DNA from: CAZXWN01 sp964644695 [NCBI: uncultured bacterium]
GTDB taxonomy: Bacteria; UBP4; UBA4092
Direction: 5' to 3'
Assembly (NCBI GenBank): GCA_964644695.1
Contig: CAZXWN010000002.1
Coordinates: forward strand, 105,141-169,140
DNA: 64,000 nt
In this document: one piece after another, positions 42,556-51,813 of the stretch
Layout: each line of letters opens with the position of its first letter
Numbering within the stretch: the first letter of the stretch is position 1
Translations under genes and position numbers: made by a program
Notes under the pieces: model-generated
Databases searched by the model: none
Seen by the model: only the letters and a program-made list of their open reading frames with translations
Told to the model about the DNA's origin: nothing

Positions 42556-42712
42556 CCTTTGCTATAAATCCTTCTGAAAGCCAGATGGATTGGCTATGCT
42601 AGAATTTAAGGAATTTTAGGGTCATCAATTGTAGGTGGAGAACCCTCCCTACCTGCTTACCCTCAGGGTCTATCCCCTGCCGAATTAAAAGTCCCCTCAA
42701 GGAGGAAGGCAC

Positions 42713-44464
42713 TTGAAAGAATTAATGTCTGCTAATGAAGCCATCGCAAGAGGCGCCTGGGAAGGCGGTTGTAAAGTGGCAACGGGTTATCCCGGTACCC
42801 CTTCAACTGAAATCTTGGAAAATATTGTCCAATATAAGAAGGATTTGTACTGTGAATGGTCTCCTAATGAAAAGGTCGCTTTTGAGGTTGCCGTTGGATC
42901 CTCTTTAGCTGGGGCCCGTTCAATAGTAACAATGAAACATGTCGGGTTGAATGTTGCCGCTGATCCTTTAATGACATTTGCTTATATGGGTTCAGTGGGT
43001 GGTTTTGTCGCCATCGTTGCCGATGACCCGGGTATGCATTCTTCTCAGAATGAACAAGATACTCGGAACTTTGCCAAATTTGCCAAAATCCCCGTACTGG
43101 AACCCTCAGATTCACAGGAAGCCCTGGATTTTGTTAAATATGGATTTGAAATCTCCGAGAAATATACGACCCCTGTAATTTTACGTTCTACGACTCGCGT
43201 GAGTCACTCACGGTCTTTAGTGGAATTGAAGGACCGAATTACTCCTCCTCTTGAAGTAAAATTTGAAAAGAATCCTCCCCGATTTGTTCCTATTCCGGCC
43301 TGGGCCCGTCAAATGAGAGTCCGGTTGGAAGATCGGTTAGCCCAACTCAAGGAAGCTGCCGAGACATCCCCACTTAATCGAATTGAATGGCGTGACCGTG
43401 AATTGGGAATTATTACCCATTCCGTTTCCTATCAATATGTGCGGGATATCTTCCCGGAAGCTTCTGTCTTGAAAATTGGTTTTAGTTATCCTTACCCTGA
43501 TAAATTGTTCAAAGACTTTGCAGCTGGAGTAAAACGGGTATTGGTTGTTGAAGAACTTGATGATTTTATGGAAGAGCATATCAAATCATTAGGGATTGCC
43601 TGTGATGGTAAAAACATAATTCCCCGAATTGGTGAATTAACTCCGAATGTCCTGGCTGCTTGCCGGGCAAAAATGGAAGGCCGTGAACCTGAGGTCCATA
43701 ATCCCGTTGCACAAGCCCTGGATTTACCTAATCGTCCTCCGGTTCTTTGTGCGGGTTGTCCTCACCGTGGCATATTCTATGCTTTAGCGCAGGAAGATGT
43801 CATTGTGACGGGTGATATTGGGTGTTACAGTCTGGGCGTTGCTCCCCCTCTGGGTCGGATGGATACGATTCTGTGTATGGGCGCCGGATTTACTGTGGCC
43901 CACGGCATGGATAAAGCGGGTGAGAAAAAGAAAATTGTTGGCATGGTAGGCGACTCTACCTTCTTCCACTCAGGTATAACGGGTATGTTGGATATTGTCT
44001 ATAACAAAGGCATTTCAACTCTCGTGGTTGTGGATAATCGTATCACAGCGATGACCGGTCACCAGGATAATCCTGGTACAGGCCAAACCCTGATGGGAGA
44101 AAAAACGGTTTCCGCTTCTATTGAGGCCATTGCCAAGGCGTGTGGTTTTGAAGAAATACATGTAGTGGACCCTTACGATCAAGAGGCCACCTGTAAAGCT
44201 GTAAAAGAGTCGATAAACAGCAATAATCCCAGCTTGATAATCTCGCGTGCACCCTGCATCCTTCATGAAAAGAAACCTGTTGGACCTATGGTCTCTGTGA
44301 ATGATGATATTTGTGTGGAATGTGGTCAGTGCCTTGACTTAGGCTGTCCGGGAATTGAAGCCCGCAGCGGTCATCCACATATAAATGAAATACTTTGCGG
44401 TGGTTGTCAGTTATGTGTCCAGGTTTGCCCCTGTTCAGCCATTAATCCGGTGGAGGTGAAATAG
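42713..44464 (+). CDS. iorA: Indolepyruvate:ferredoxin oxidoreductase, alpha subunit
   Basis: Start TTG 42713 follows a strong AAGGAGG (42699-42705). The 583-residue subunit has the N-terminal pyruvate-oxidoreductase fold (NEAIARGAWEGGCKVATGYP), a TPP-binding region near GDIGCYSLGVAPP and a C-terminal ferredoxin domain with two 4Fe-4S motifs (CVECGQCLDLGCPG and CGGCQLCVQVCP). IorAB converts aryl pyruvates to aryl-acetyl-CoA while reducing ferredoxin, using TPP, during anaerobic aromatic amino acid breakdown. It is followed directly by iorB and paaK, a recognised gene order for this pathway. Confidence 0.95.
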   Translation: MKELMSANEAIARGAWEGGCKVATGYPGTPSTEILENIVQYKKDLYCEWSPNEKVAFEVAVGSSLAGARSIVTMKHVGLNVAADPLMTFAYMGSVGGFVAIVADDPGMHSSQNEQDTRNFAKFAKIPVLEPSDSQEALDFVKYGFEISEKYTTPVILRSTTRVSHSRSLVELKDRITPPLEVKFEKNPPRFVPIPAWARQMRVRLEDRLAQLKEAAETSPLNRIEWRDRELGIITHSVSYQYVRDIFPEASVLKIGFSYPYPDKLFKDFAAGVKRVLVVEELDDFMEEHIKSLGIACDGKNIIPRIGELTPNVLAACRAKMEGREPEVHNPVAQALDLPNRPPVLCAGCPHRGIFYALAQEDVIVTGDIGCYSLGVAPPLGRMDTILCMGAGFTVAHGMDKAGEKKKIVGMVGDSTFFHSGITGMLDIVYNKGISTLVVVDNRITAMTGHQDNPGTGQTLMGEKTVSASIEAIAKACGFEEIHVVDPYDQEATCKAVKESINSNNPSLIISRAPCILHEKKPVGPMVSVNDDICVECGQCLDLGCPGIEARSGHPHINEILCGGCQLCVQVCPCSAINPVEVK

Positions 44465-44466
44465 TC

Positions 44467-45045
44467 ATGAGCGATCAAACTCAGAGTGTTGTTTTAGTAG
44501 GTGTTGGTGGTCAGGGAATTTTGCTGGCCAGTGAGATTGTGGCGCGTGCCGCTATGTTTGCCGGATATGATGTTAAAACGAATGAGGTTCATGGTATGGC
44601 TCAGCGGGGTGGTTCTGTGATTGCCCAGATTCGCTATGGAAAAGCAGTAAATAGTCCACTGGTGGCCTTGGGTGATGCCCGGGTACTCGGGTCTTTTGAA
44701 CAGGTTGAAGCTCTCCGATGGGCCCACTATCTGGCTCCAGATGGATTAGCTGTTGTTTCTACCGCTGAACTTATTCCGGTTACGGTATCCAGCGGTCAGG
44801 CAACATATCCGGATAATGCTGAAGCCCGGTTAAAAGAAGTCTTCAAAAGACTAGTCCTACTGGATGCGACAAAATTAGCTCAGGAAATGGGGGATTCCCG
44901 GATGGCGAACACGATCGTTCTGGGTGCCCTTTCCAATGGTTTAACTCTTTCACTGGAGAATTGGGAAGAAGCCATCAAGTCCTCTGTGAAACCTAAATAT
45001 GTGGAAGCAAATTTAAAAGCATTTATGGCTGGGAGAGCCCTCTAA
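44467..45045 (+). CDS. iorB: Indolepyruvate:ferredoxin oxidoreductase, beta subunit
   Basis: A 192-residue gamma-domain protein of the pyruvate oxidoreductase family, starting VVLVGVGGQGILLASEIVAR and containing EVHGMAQRGGSVIAQIRYG, both signature passages of IorB. It forms the partner subunit of iorA. The start ATG lies 2 bp after the iorA stop, with a GGAGGTGA ribosome site inside iorA, so translation is coupled. Confidence 0.95.
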   Translation: MSDQTQSVVLVGVGGQGILLASEIVARAAMFAGYDVKTNEVHGMAQRGGSVIAQIRYGKAVNSPLVALGDARVLGSFEQVEALRWAHYLAPDGLAVVSTAELIPVTVSSGQATYPDNAEARLKEVFKRLVLLDATKLAQEMGDSRMANTIVLGALSNGLTLSLENWEEAIKSSVKPKYVEANLKAFMAGRAL

Positions 45046-45046
45046 T

Positions 45047-46339
45047 ATGTCTTCATTATATTTCAATCGGGAATTGGAAATATTACCTTTAGAACAATTA
45101 CGTGATATACAGTTAAAACGATTACAAAAAATCACCCAACATGTTTATCAGAACAATGCTTTTTTCAAAAAGAGCTTTGACTGTGCGGGTGTGCAGCCTG
45201 ATGATATTAAAACATTAACAGATATTGAAAAGCTCCCCATTATGAGCAAAGAAGAATTCCGGAAAGAATATCCGATGGGGATGTGTTGTGTTCCGTCCAA
45301 AGAAGTTGTTGAAATACATATGTCTTCAGGATCTACAGGTACTCCTGTTGTAATGCCCTATACCCGAAATGACATTCATCAATGGGGTGAATGTATGGCT
45401 CGGTGCTATCGGATGGCGGGTGTTGAAGCCGGAGATGTTCTTCAGATCACCCCTTCTTTTGGGTTATTTAATGGTGGATTTGGTTTCTATCATGGGGCGC
45501 AGCTGGCGAATCAGTTTGTGGTTCCTACGGGAGCGGGAAATACTCCCCGTCAGATAAAACTTGCAAGAGATTTTAAAACACGGGTTTTGACGGGTGTCGT
45601 CTCGTATGGTGTTCGGATCATGGAAGTGCTTCAGGAAGAAGGCGGTGTTCTGGAACATCTGGAAATAGGAATATTTGGTGCGGAGACTTTTTCTGAATCA
45701 CTCAAAGAGAAAATCAGAAATGGTCTGGGTGTAGAAGTCTTTGATATTTATGGCATGACGGAAACCGGTGGTGTAGGGACCTTGGGCCAGGATTGTCAGG
45801 CTCACGATGGAATTCATGCCTGGGAAGATCATTATATTGTTGAAGTTTTGGATAAAGAAACTCATAAACCGGTCAAAGACGGACAGTTTGGTGAATTAGT
45901 GATTACCTCTCTGACGAAGGAAGCTCTTCCTGTTATTCGGTTTAGAACCGGTGATTTAACTCGAGTGTTATCCCGTGATAAGTGTGGTTGTGGTCGGACT
46001 CATGTCCGATTGGCACCCATTACTGGTCGTGTGGATGATATGTTGATTGTGAAGGGTGTTAATTTCTTCCCCCGACAGGTGGAACAGGCTCTCATGGAAA
46101 TCCCCGGTGTGGGTTCGAATTACCAAATCATCATTGAGGAATCTCATGGGGTTCGGGATGTTCGAATCAACGTCGAAGCTGAAGCCGGTGTTACTGGATT
46201 TACCGTTGAAAAGAAATTAAAAGAAGTCCTCGGATTCTCTCCAAAAGGTGATGTGTTTGCTATCGGTGCCCTTCCTCGTCAGGAAGGGAAGGCCAAAAGA
46301 GTCTTCTTTGAGAATCTTGATAATCCTGAGAAAAAATAA
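45047..46339 (+). CDS. paaK: Phenylacetate-CoA ligase
   Basis: A 430-residue adenylate-forming enzyme. AMP-binding loop SSGSTGTPVVMPYT lies near residue 93, followed by FDIYGMTETGG and RFRTGDLTRVL, and the C-terminal lid motif near KGVNFFPRQVEQAL. It ligates phenylacetate or related aryl acetates to CoA with ATP. Placed 1 bp after iorB, it likely converts free aryl acetates, or works in reverse to make ATP, in concert with IorAB. The operon ends at the terminator at 46357. Confidence 0.93.
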   Translation: MSSLYFNRELEILPLEQLRDIQLKRLQKITQHVYQNNAFFKKSFDCAGVQPDDIKTLTDIEKLPIMSKEEFRKEYPMGMCCVPSKEVVEIHMSSGSTGTPVVMPYTRNDIHQWGECMARCYRMAGVEAGDVLQITPSFGLFNGGFGFYHGAQLANQFVVPTGAGNTPRQIKLARDFKTRVLTGVVSYGVRIMEVLQEEGGVLEHLEIGIFGAETFSESLKEKIRNGLGVEVFDIYGMTETGGVGTLGQDCQAHDGIHAWEDHYIVEVLDKETHKPVKDGQFGELVITSLTKEALPVIRFRTGDLTRVLSRDKCGCGRTHVRLAPITGRVDDMLIVKGVNFFPRQVEQALMEIPGVGSNYQIIIEESHGVRDVRINVEAEAGVTGFTVEKKLKEVLGFSPKGDVFAIGALPRQEGKAKRVFFENLDNPEKK

Positions 46340-46356
46340 CTTAATCGAGAAGATTG

Positions 46357-46392
46357 ACCCCGGTTTCTGGTACCACAGGAACCGGGGTTTTT
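46357..46392 (+). terminator. Intrinsic terminator after iorAB-paaK
   Basis: Stem ACCCCGGTTTCTG / CAGGAACCGGGGT with one wobble or mismatch, followed by TTTTT. Confidence 0.88.
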
Positions 46393-46532
46393 ATTAAGAC
46401 TGGAAATGAATCGAAATCTTAACAAAGGCAATACCCAGTCCTGTATATCTTTGATAGAATGAAGACCAAAAGCTCCCGTTGACAGTTCTTTTGTATCTTC
46501 GGGCTTACCCCATTATTATGAGGTTAGATAAA

Positions 46533-47750
46533 ATGATTTTAAAAACTTTAGTGACAGGTGTGATTTTGACTATGACAACCTCTGTTATTGCGCAGACAGG
46601 TTCCTTGAGTTTAGGGGCACCGGAAGAAATGGTGAAACTCCCCGAGAAAGCCAGACAAAACTTTAAGCACAAAGAAATATCCTTTCAAAAGATACCTGGA
46701 GGAGTTACCTGGGTATCTGATATTGAACATGTTATTCCCAAAGACCATACAAAAGCCTTCCTGGCTGATACTACGCCTGCCTATTACATGGCCGGAGATA
46801 CAGTTCCCGGAAACCAGATGTTTGAACTTTTCCCCTACCACTATTATGGTATTGAGGAAGAACGGGAACTGGGTACAAAAATCAGTTATAAACTCATTTG
46901 CAAAAACCCAACCAATAAACCCGTGAAAGTTGAAATCTATGGTTTGGGAACGACGACGAACTGGGATCATGGCGTTCCATGGGAACTGGCATTAAAAGGA
47001 AATGGGAAGACTTCTTTTACTCTTAAACCTGGGGAAATCTATACTCTGTGGGAAGAAAAATATCTTCGTGGTAATTTCCCCTGGAGTGCAATCGTTTTAG
47101 GAAAAGCAGATGGTGATCTCTGGGTAGCTGATTATGCGTGGCAGGGAGAGAAGGATCCGGGGATTGAAAATGCTACCAATATGCCCGACCTGGCCTGGCC
47201 TCCTTATAAGATTGCCTCTTTTAGCCGGGGGATTGTGAATTGGAATACGGCTGAATTGAGTGTCTTCCAGAAAAACCATGGTGATGTAGTGGATTTGGCA
47301 AAGGTTAAAAACAAAATCTATTCGACGGCTTTCGGATATTCTCCCGGTGGACCGATTGATGCCCTTTGTGAATATAAAATCATGGATAATTCGTCTCCTG
47401 AAGATGTTGTGGAAGTGAAAGACCCCCTGTCCGGAAAAAGTCACATATTCTTTGGTGGGAATTATCCCATCATGTATAAGTTCAATATGCCCATAACCAA
47501 CAGCGGTCGGAAAACAAGAGTTCTGAGTTTTTATTTGTCTGCGAATGATATCTACAATGTGGATACTCTCTCCGGTGTGTTTATTGAAGGAAAACTCTTG
47601 AAGAACAGAGTATTATCCTGGAATAAGAATCAGAACTGGCGAGTTTTGACTGTGACACTGAAGCCCGGTGAGTCATATCCTTTGTCATTTACCGTGATTC
47701 CCCTGGGAAGTAGATGGGGTGGGATGGTCGGTTGTTTCGAAGTGAAATAA
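46533..47750 (+). CDS. Secreted protein of unknown function
   Basis: ATG 46533 is favoured by GAGG 9 nt upstream; ATG 46518 and an earlier start at 46479 are possible. The 405-residue precursor has a signal peptide (TLVTGVILTMTTSVIAQ). The mature part is beta-rich, with phrases such as FELFPYHYYGIEEERELGTK, then a TTTNWDHGVPWELALKGNG loop and FSRGIVNWNTAELSVFQ. No catalytic motif or family was recognised. It resembles secreted beta-sandwich proteins with two lobes. The gene is monocistronic and followed by a terminator that overlaps the convergent neighbour. Confidence 0.6.
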   Translation: MILKTLVTGVILTMTTSVIAQTGSLSLGAPEEMVKLPEKARQNFKHKEISFQKIPGGVTWVSDIEHVIPKDHTKAFLADTTPAYYMAGDTVPGNQMFELFPYHYYGIEEERELGTKISYKLICKNPTNKPVKVEIYGLGTTTNWDHGVPWELALKGNGKTSFTLKPGEIYTLWEEKYLRGNFPWSAIVLGKADGDLWVADYAWQGEKDPGIENATNMPDLAWPPYKIASFSRGIVNWNTAELSVFQKNHGDVVDLAKVKNKIYSTAFGYSPGGPIDALCEYKIMDNSSPEDVVEVKDPLSGKSHIFFGGNYPIMYKFNMPITNSGRKTRVLSFYLSANDIYNVDTLSGVFIEGKLLKNRVLSWNKNQNWRVLTVTLKPGESYPLSFTVIPLGSRWGGMVGCFEVK

Positions 47751-47767
47751 ATTAAAAAAAGATATGA

Positions 47768-48346
47768 TTAATCAGAAGCCTGGATATTTTCCAGGCTTTT
47801 CTTTTTTCTGGTCCACCGGGGGATATTTTTATGAATGATCATATTTCGAAGAACGGGGATATCCTGAAGCTCTAAGGAACGTTTGGGAATAATGATGGGG
47901 TATTCCGGGGAATCAAAAAGGATGAATGTTTCTCCCGTTTCCCCATATTTGCGGACAGATGACCAGTCAATCAGAGTCGTTTCCCCATTCATTGTTTGAA
48001 TGAGGTCCGATTCAGTGATAATAAAACTTATGGCAAACTGGCTTCTAAAATCATCCTTCATTAATTGATGTGCATTCCTGGGTATTATGTACCGGGTCTT
48101 GATTTGGTAAGAAATCCATGTGTAGAAAACGGTCAAGATGCTTACTAATATGTAAGCAATGGCATTTGAATACTCAAAGATGGATTGTTGTATCAGGACT
48201 ATTAAGGGAAACACTGTAACCAGGCTGAGTATAAATGCAATGGAGAAATGGGTAATGGCTCCGGTGTTTCTCAGTAATAGAAAATCATAATAATCTTTTT
48301 CAGATAACTGGATGTTCTGAGTTTTAACTAATTTATCTGGTTTCAT
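47768..48346 (-). CDS. YcxB-like membrane protein
   Basis: A 192-residue protein with two membrane helices near residues 33-55 and 62-80 (THFSIAFILSLVTVFPLIVL; AIAYILVSILTVFYTW), followed by a soluble C-terminal domain with ISFIITESDLIQTMNGETTL, IDWSSVRKYGETGETFILF and IIPKRSL. This layout matches the YcxB-like family, whose role is unknown. The C-terminal codons overlap a terminator hairpin that serves the convergent gene 46533-47750. Confidence 0.7.
   Translation of the reverse strand: MKPDKLVKTQNIQLSEKDYYDFLLLRNTGAITHFSIAFILSLVTVFPLIVLIQQSIFEYSNAIAYILVSILTVFYTWISYQIKTRYIIPRNAHQLMKDDFRSQFAISFIITESDLIQTMNGETTLIDWSSVRKYGETGETFILFDSPEYPIIIPKRSLELQDIPVLRNMIIHKNIPRWTRKKKSLENIQASD
47776..47798 (+). 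terminator. Intrinsic terminator of gene 46533-47750, inside the next gene's 3' end
   Basis: Stem AAGCCTGGA / TCCAGGCTT, loop of 5 nt, then TTCTTTTTT. It lies within the last codons of the minus-strand gene 47768-48346. Confidence 0.8.
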
Positions 48347-48512
48347 CTGTTTTGTTTACCCCATTTTTTATTTATGTCACCTTAAAGAATAATATACTAA
48401 AATCTATATTGAGGTATAAATTTTAATGAATGATTAACTGTTATTCAGTGATGTCGTTAAAATAAAAGCACTGTGTCATACTTTTACTAGAATCATACTA
48501 TTGGAGAGAGCG

Positions 48513-51500
48513 ATGTCTCGATATTTTAAGGTAGTTACTTTTTTATTTACTTTGTTATGGATCACAACATCTTTTGCCCAATCTTTAGAAGATGAAAAAT
48601 CACGGTTTAAGATTGCACAGGGCGCTGAATACAAGCCGGGGCGAGTTCTCGTAAAATTCAAATCAAATCAGTCAGAATCCCGGATAAACAGTATTCTGGC
48701 AAAAACAGGGACGACACTCAAAAAACATCTTCGTGGGCAGGATGTGTATATCCTGGATTTTGATGCCCAAACCGCTTCTTTATCAAAAGTTATAAATACT
48801 TTTGCTACTTTCTCTTCTTTTGTGGAATATGCTGAACCGGATTATAAAGTAAAGGCGACAGCTGTCCCCAATGATACCTACTATAATCTCCAGTGGGGAA
48901 TGCCAAAAATTAAAGCCCCTGTTGTCTGGAATTATGCCAAAGGGAATGATGATTTTGTGGTGGCTGTTATCGACACCGGGATTGATTATAACCATTCTGA
49001 TTTCCAGGGTAAACTGTGGGTCAACAGTAAAGAAATCGCCGGGAATGGGATTGATGATGACGGTAATGGGTATATTGATGATGTTCATGGTTATAACTTT
49101 GTGACTGGCACTGGCGACCCGTATGATGATGACACCTCCAGTGGTGGGCATGGTTCTCATTGTGCCGGGACGATTGCCGCTGCAACTAATAATGCCAATG
49201 GAATTGCCGGATTAAACTGGAATGGCAAAATCATGGCACTCAAATTTCTGGATATTAATGGTGAAGGGTATATGAGTGATGCGGCGGAGGCCCTCCTTTA
49301 TGCTGTCAATATGGGTGCGCGGATATCCAGTAATAGTTATGGGTCTGCAGCTAATTCCGTTACTTTGAGAAATGCAATCGACAGTGCAAATACTAAAGGG
49401 CATTTATATGTAGCTTCTGCTGGTAATGAAGCCACAGATATGGATAGTTCATCCTCTTATCCGGGAAGTTACAAACGAGCAAATATGTTGACGGTCGCCG
49501 CAACGGACCAAAGTGATAATCTGAGTTCTTATTCAAATTATGGGACTACGGCTGTACATTTGGCGGCTCCGGGCGATAACATCGCCAGCTGTGTACGAGG
49601 TGGCTATGCCTACATGTACGGGACCTCCATGGCTGCACCTCATGTGGCGGGTGTGGCGGCTTTACTGTGGTCTTCTAACACTGTGCTTCCGATGTCACAT
49701 GTAAAAGGATACATCCTGGATGGTGTGGATTACATTCCGGCATTATATGGTTATGTTTCTACGGGTGGCCGTTTGAATGCGGCGGGTTCATTCTGGTCCG
49801 CATTGACGACCTTCAATGCGTCGCTCAGCGGCAGTAATGTGTCCCTGACATGGACAAACCCGACTCATCCCCAGTTCCAGAATGTCAAAATCATGCGTCG
49901 AAGTGACACTTATCCCAAAGCTCCTACGGATGGAACACAGGTCTATTTCAGTAATGGCCAGAGTACTCTTGATACCAGTGCCTACTCAGGGCAAACTTCT
50001 TATTATTCAGCGTTTGTTTTGTATTCTACGGGTGCTTATTCACCGGGGGTGCGTGCCGCAGTTTATGTTCCTTATAACCAGTCTGTTTCCAACCTCCTCG
50101 TCCAATATACCGAAGATGCCAAAGTGAATCTGTATTGGACAAATCCTGCTGACAGCGCCTATGGCTCTACTTTGATTGTCCGTAAATCAGGTTCCTATCC
50201 AACAAGTCCAACGGATGGAACAAATATCTACTGGTATAACGGAACTTCAGCTCAGGATACCGGAGTAACCGCCGGTCAGACTTATTACTATGGAATATAT
50301 TGCTTCAATACTTCTGGTTTCTATGGGCCTGCCGTTAATCAGAGAGCCCGGCCGATTGCCTCATTTAAGGTCAATACATTTACGGTTGTTCCGGGAGATC
50401 GTGTCATTCAATTAAACTGGAGTTTGACTTCAACGGGTAAAGCTCCCAAACAATACGGTTTATATCGCAGTGAATCAGCGGTTCCCACCCGACCCGGGCA
50501 GGGGACTTTACTGGCTTCATTTAATGGGTCTTCTTACACGGATTCCAATGTCAGTTATGGTAAGACCTATTATTATTCCCTCTTTGTTCAAGACACTGTG
50601 GATGGATGGGGACCTCCGTATTCAGTCATTACTGCCATGAATCGGTGGTTCAATACTGCCGGTGATTTCACCGAAGCGGAGGATACGACAGCCTGGGGAT
50701 TTGAATCTATGGCAGGTCTGGGAACAGCACCTACCCAATGGCTGAATACCTATAATGGATCTTCCGGTGTTTTGAAAATCAATCTCACTTCCACCAATAG
50801 TGGAGTCAAATTAACTTCCTTTGGCCGATTGACGACACAACCCTCGGCCTGGTACCGATTACGGGTCAACTTCCTGGCTGAATCTAATACATTATCCCAG
50901 GAAATGCTGGGCGTATTGCTTGGTTATGCCAACCCTGCCGGATGGAGTATTGCCGAAGTGTCTGGTAATTTTAATGGCTATACACTCATGACGACGAATG
51001 TGTGGCAAACCATGGATGTATATCTGAAAACAAAGACAACCTCCATTCAACCTCAATTGATTCTTAAAACAGTAAATGGACAGGGCAGTCTGTATATTGA
51101 TTCAATCGTTGTCGATAAGATGACTCATCCTGCCTCTACCAGTGGAACTGTTTTGACTTATTCAGGCGACAGCTTTACGACATCGGATGACACAACACAA
51201 TGGGCCTTTGAAGGAGTGGCGGGTGCTGTCGGAGGACTTCCAACAGTAGGATATGTGAATACCTTTAGTGGAAGATCCGGAGTAATGGTTTTGACCTTTA
51301 CTGAACAGACTCAAGGCGTGAAGCTGACCTCCTATGGAATGGCAAGTTCCATCGCCGGAACTCAAGCGGTTGTGAATTATGACATGTACTTTACGGCACC
51401 TCTGGGGACAGGATCGTCTCTCCTGGGTGTGTTGTTTGGAGAAAAAACTCCATTGGCTTTCCCTTATGACCTGGGTGCAGTGGCAGACATGGGAACCGTT

Positions 51501-51677
51501 ACGACGGGTCAATGGGTAACTTTCTCGGTTCCGTTGGATTCATTATCTGGGCAATGGACACTGCGTCCCCAGTTGATTATCCAGAACACAACAGGACTGG
51601 GTCAGATTTTCATTGATAGTGCCTCCATTACCAGAGAAACCTCACCTTCCCCGGTATCGGATAGTTTGAACGAATAG
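48513..51677 (+). CDS. Secreted subtilisin-like serine protease with duplicated C-terminal domains
   Basis: ATG 48513 is the start (TTGGAGAGAG upstream); the product is 1054 residues with signal peptide. An inhibitor-like propeptide follows (PGRVLVKFKSN...), then the S8 protease: D154 in AVIDTGID, H213 in GGHGSHCAG, and S372 in GTSMAAPHVAG, the complete triad. After the protease are two or three FN3-like domains (about residues 430-720), then two tandem domains of about 150 residues beginning GDFTEAEDTTAWGFE and GDSFTTSDDTTQWAFE, which are clearly related and probably carbohydrate- or surface-binding. It likely digests proteins outside the cell. Confidence 0.92.
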   Translation: MSRYFKVVTFLFTLLWITTSFAQSLEDEKSRFKIAQGAEYKPGRVLVKFKSNQSESRINSILAKTGTTLKKHLRGQDVYILDFDAQTASLSKVINTFATFSSFVEYAEPDYKVKATAVPNDTYYNLQWGMPKIKAPVVWNYAKGNDDFVVAVIDTGIDYNHSDFQGKLWVNSKEIAGNGIDDDGNGYIDDVHGYNFVTGTGDPYDDDTSSGGHGSHCAGTIAAATNNANGIAGLNWNGKIMALKFLDINGEGYMSDAAEALLYAVNMGARISSNSYGSAANSVTLRNAIDSANTKGHLYVASAGNEATDMDSSSSYPGSYKRANMLTVAATDQSDNLSSYSNYGTTAVHLAAPGDNIASCVRGGYAYMYGTSMAAPHVAGVAALLWSSNTVLPMSHVKGYILDGVDYIPALYGYVSTGGRLNAAGSFWSALTTFNASLSGSNVSLTWTNPTHPQFQNVKIMRRSDTYPKAPTDGTQVYFSNGQSTLDTSAYSGQTSYYSAFVLYSTGAYSPGVRAAVYVPYNQSVSNLLVQYTEDAKVNLYWTNPADSAYGSTLIVRKSGSYPTSPTDGTNIYWYNGTSAQDTGVTAGQTYYYGIYCFNTSGFYGPAVNQRARPIASFKVNTFTVVPGDRVIQLNWSLTSTGKAPKQYGLYRSESAVPTRPGQGTLLASFNGSSYTDSNVSYGKTYYYSLFVQDTVDGWGPPYSVITAMNRWFNTAGDFTEAEDTTAWGFESMAGLGTAPTQWLNTYNGSSGVLKINLTSTNSGVKLTSFGRLTTQPSAWYRLRVNFLAESNTLSQEMLGVLLGYANPAGWSIAEVSGNFNGYTLMTTNVWQTMDVYLKTKTTSIQPQLILKTVNGQGSLYIDSIVVDKMTHPASTSGTVLTYSGDSFTTSDDTTQWAFEGVAGAVGGLPTVGYVNTFSGRSGVMVLTFTEQTQGVKLTSYGMASSIAGTQAVVNYDMYFTAPLGTGSSLLGVLFGEKTPLAFPYDLGAVADMGTVTTGQWVTFSVPLDSLSGQWTLRPQLIIQNTTGLGQIFIDSASITRETSPSPVSDSLNE

Positions 51678-51700
51678 TAAAATTGAAGAAGACAATAAAG

Positions 51701-51733
51701 AGCCGTTCCGGACATTCGGAGCGGCTTTTCTTT
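51701..51733 (+). terminator. Intrinsic terminator after the S8 protease gene
   Basis: Stem AGCCGTTCCG / CGGAGCGGCT (one G-T pair) and T-rich tail TTTTCTTTTT. Confidence 0.85.
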
Positions 51734-51813
51734 TTATCGGGTTGGTAGATTTTGCCGGGTGCTGTAAAATCGTAAGGATGTTTATCAGAGAATCTATAAA
51801 GGAATAACTATAA

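Noticed and set aside
42625-42660. Hairpin (GTAGG/CCTAC) in the iorA leader as riboswitch
   Set aside because: It is short with a bulge, has no T-run and matches no riboswitch core known to me.
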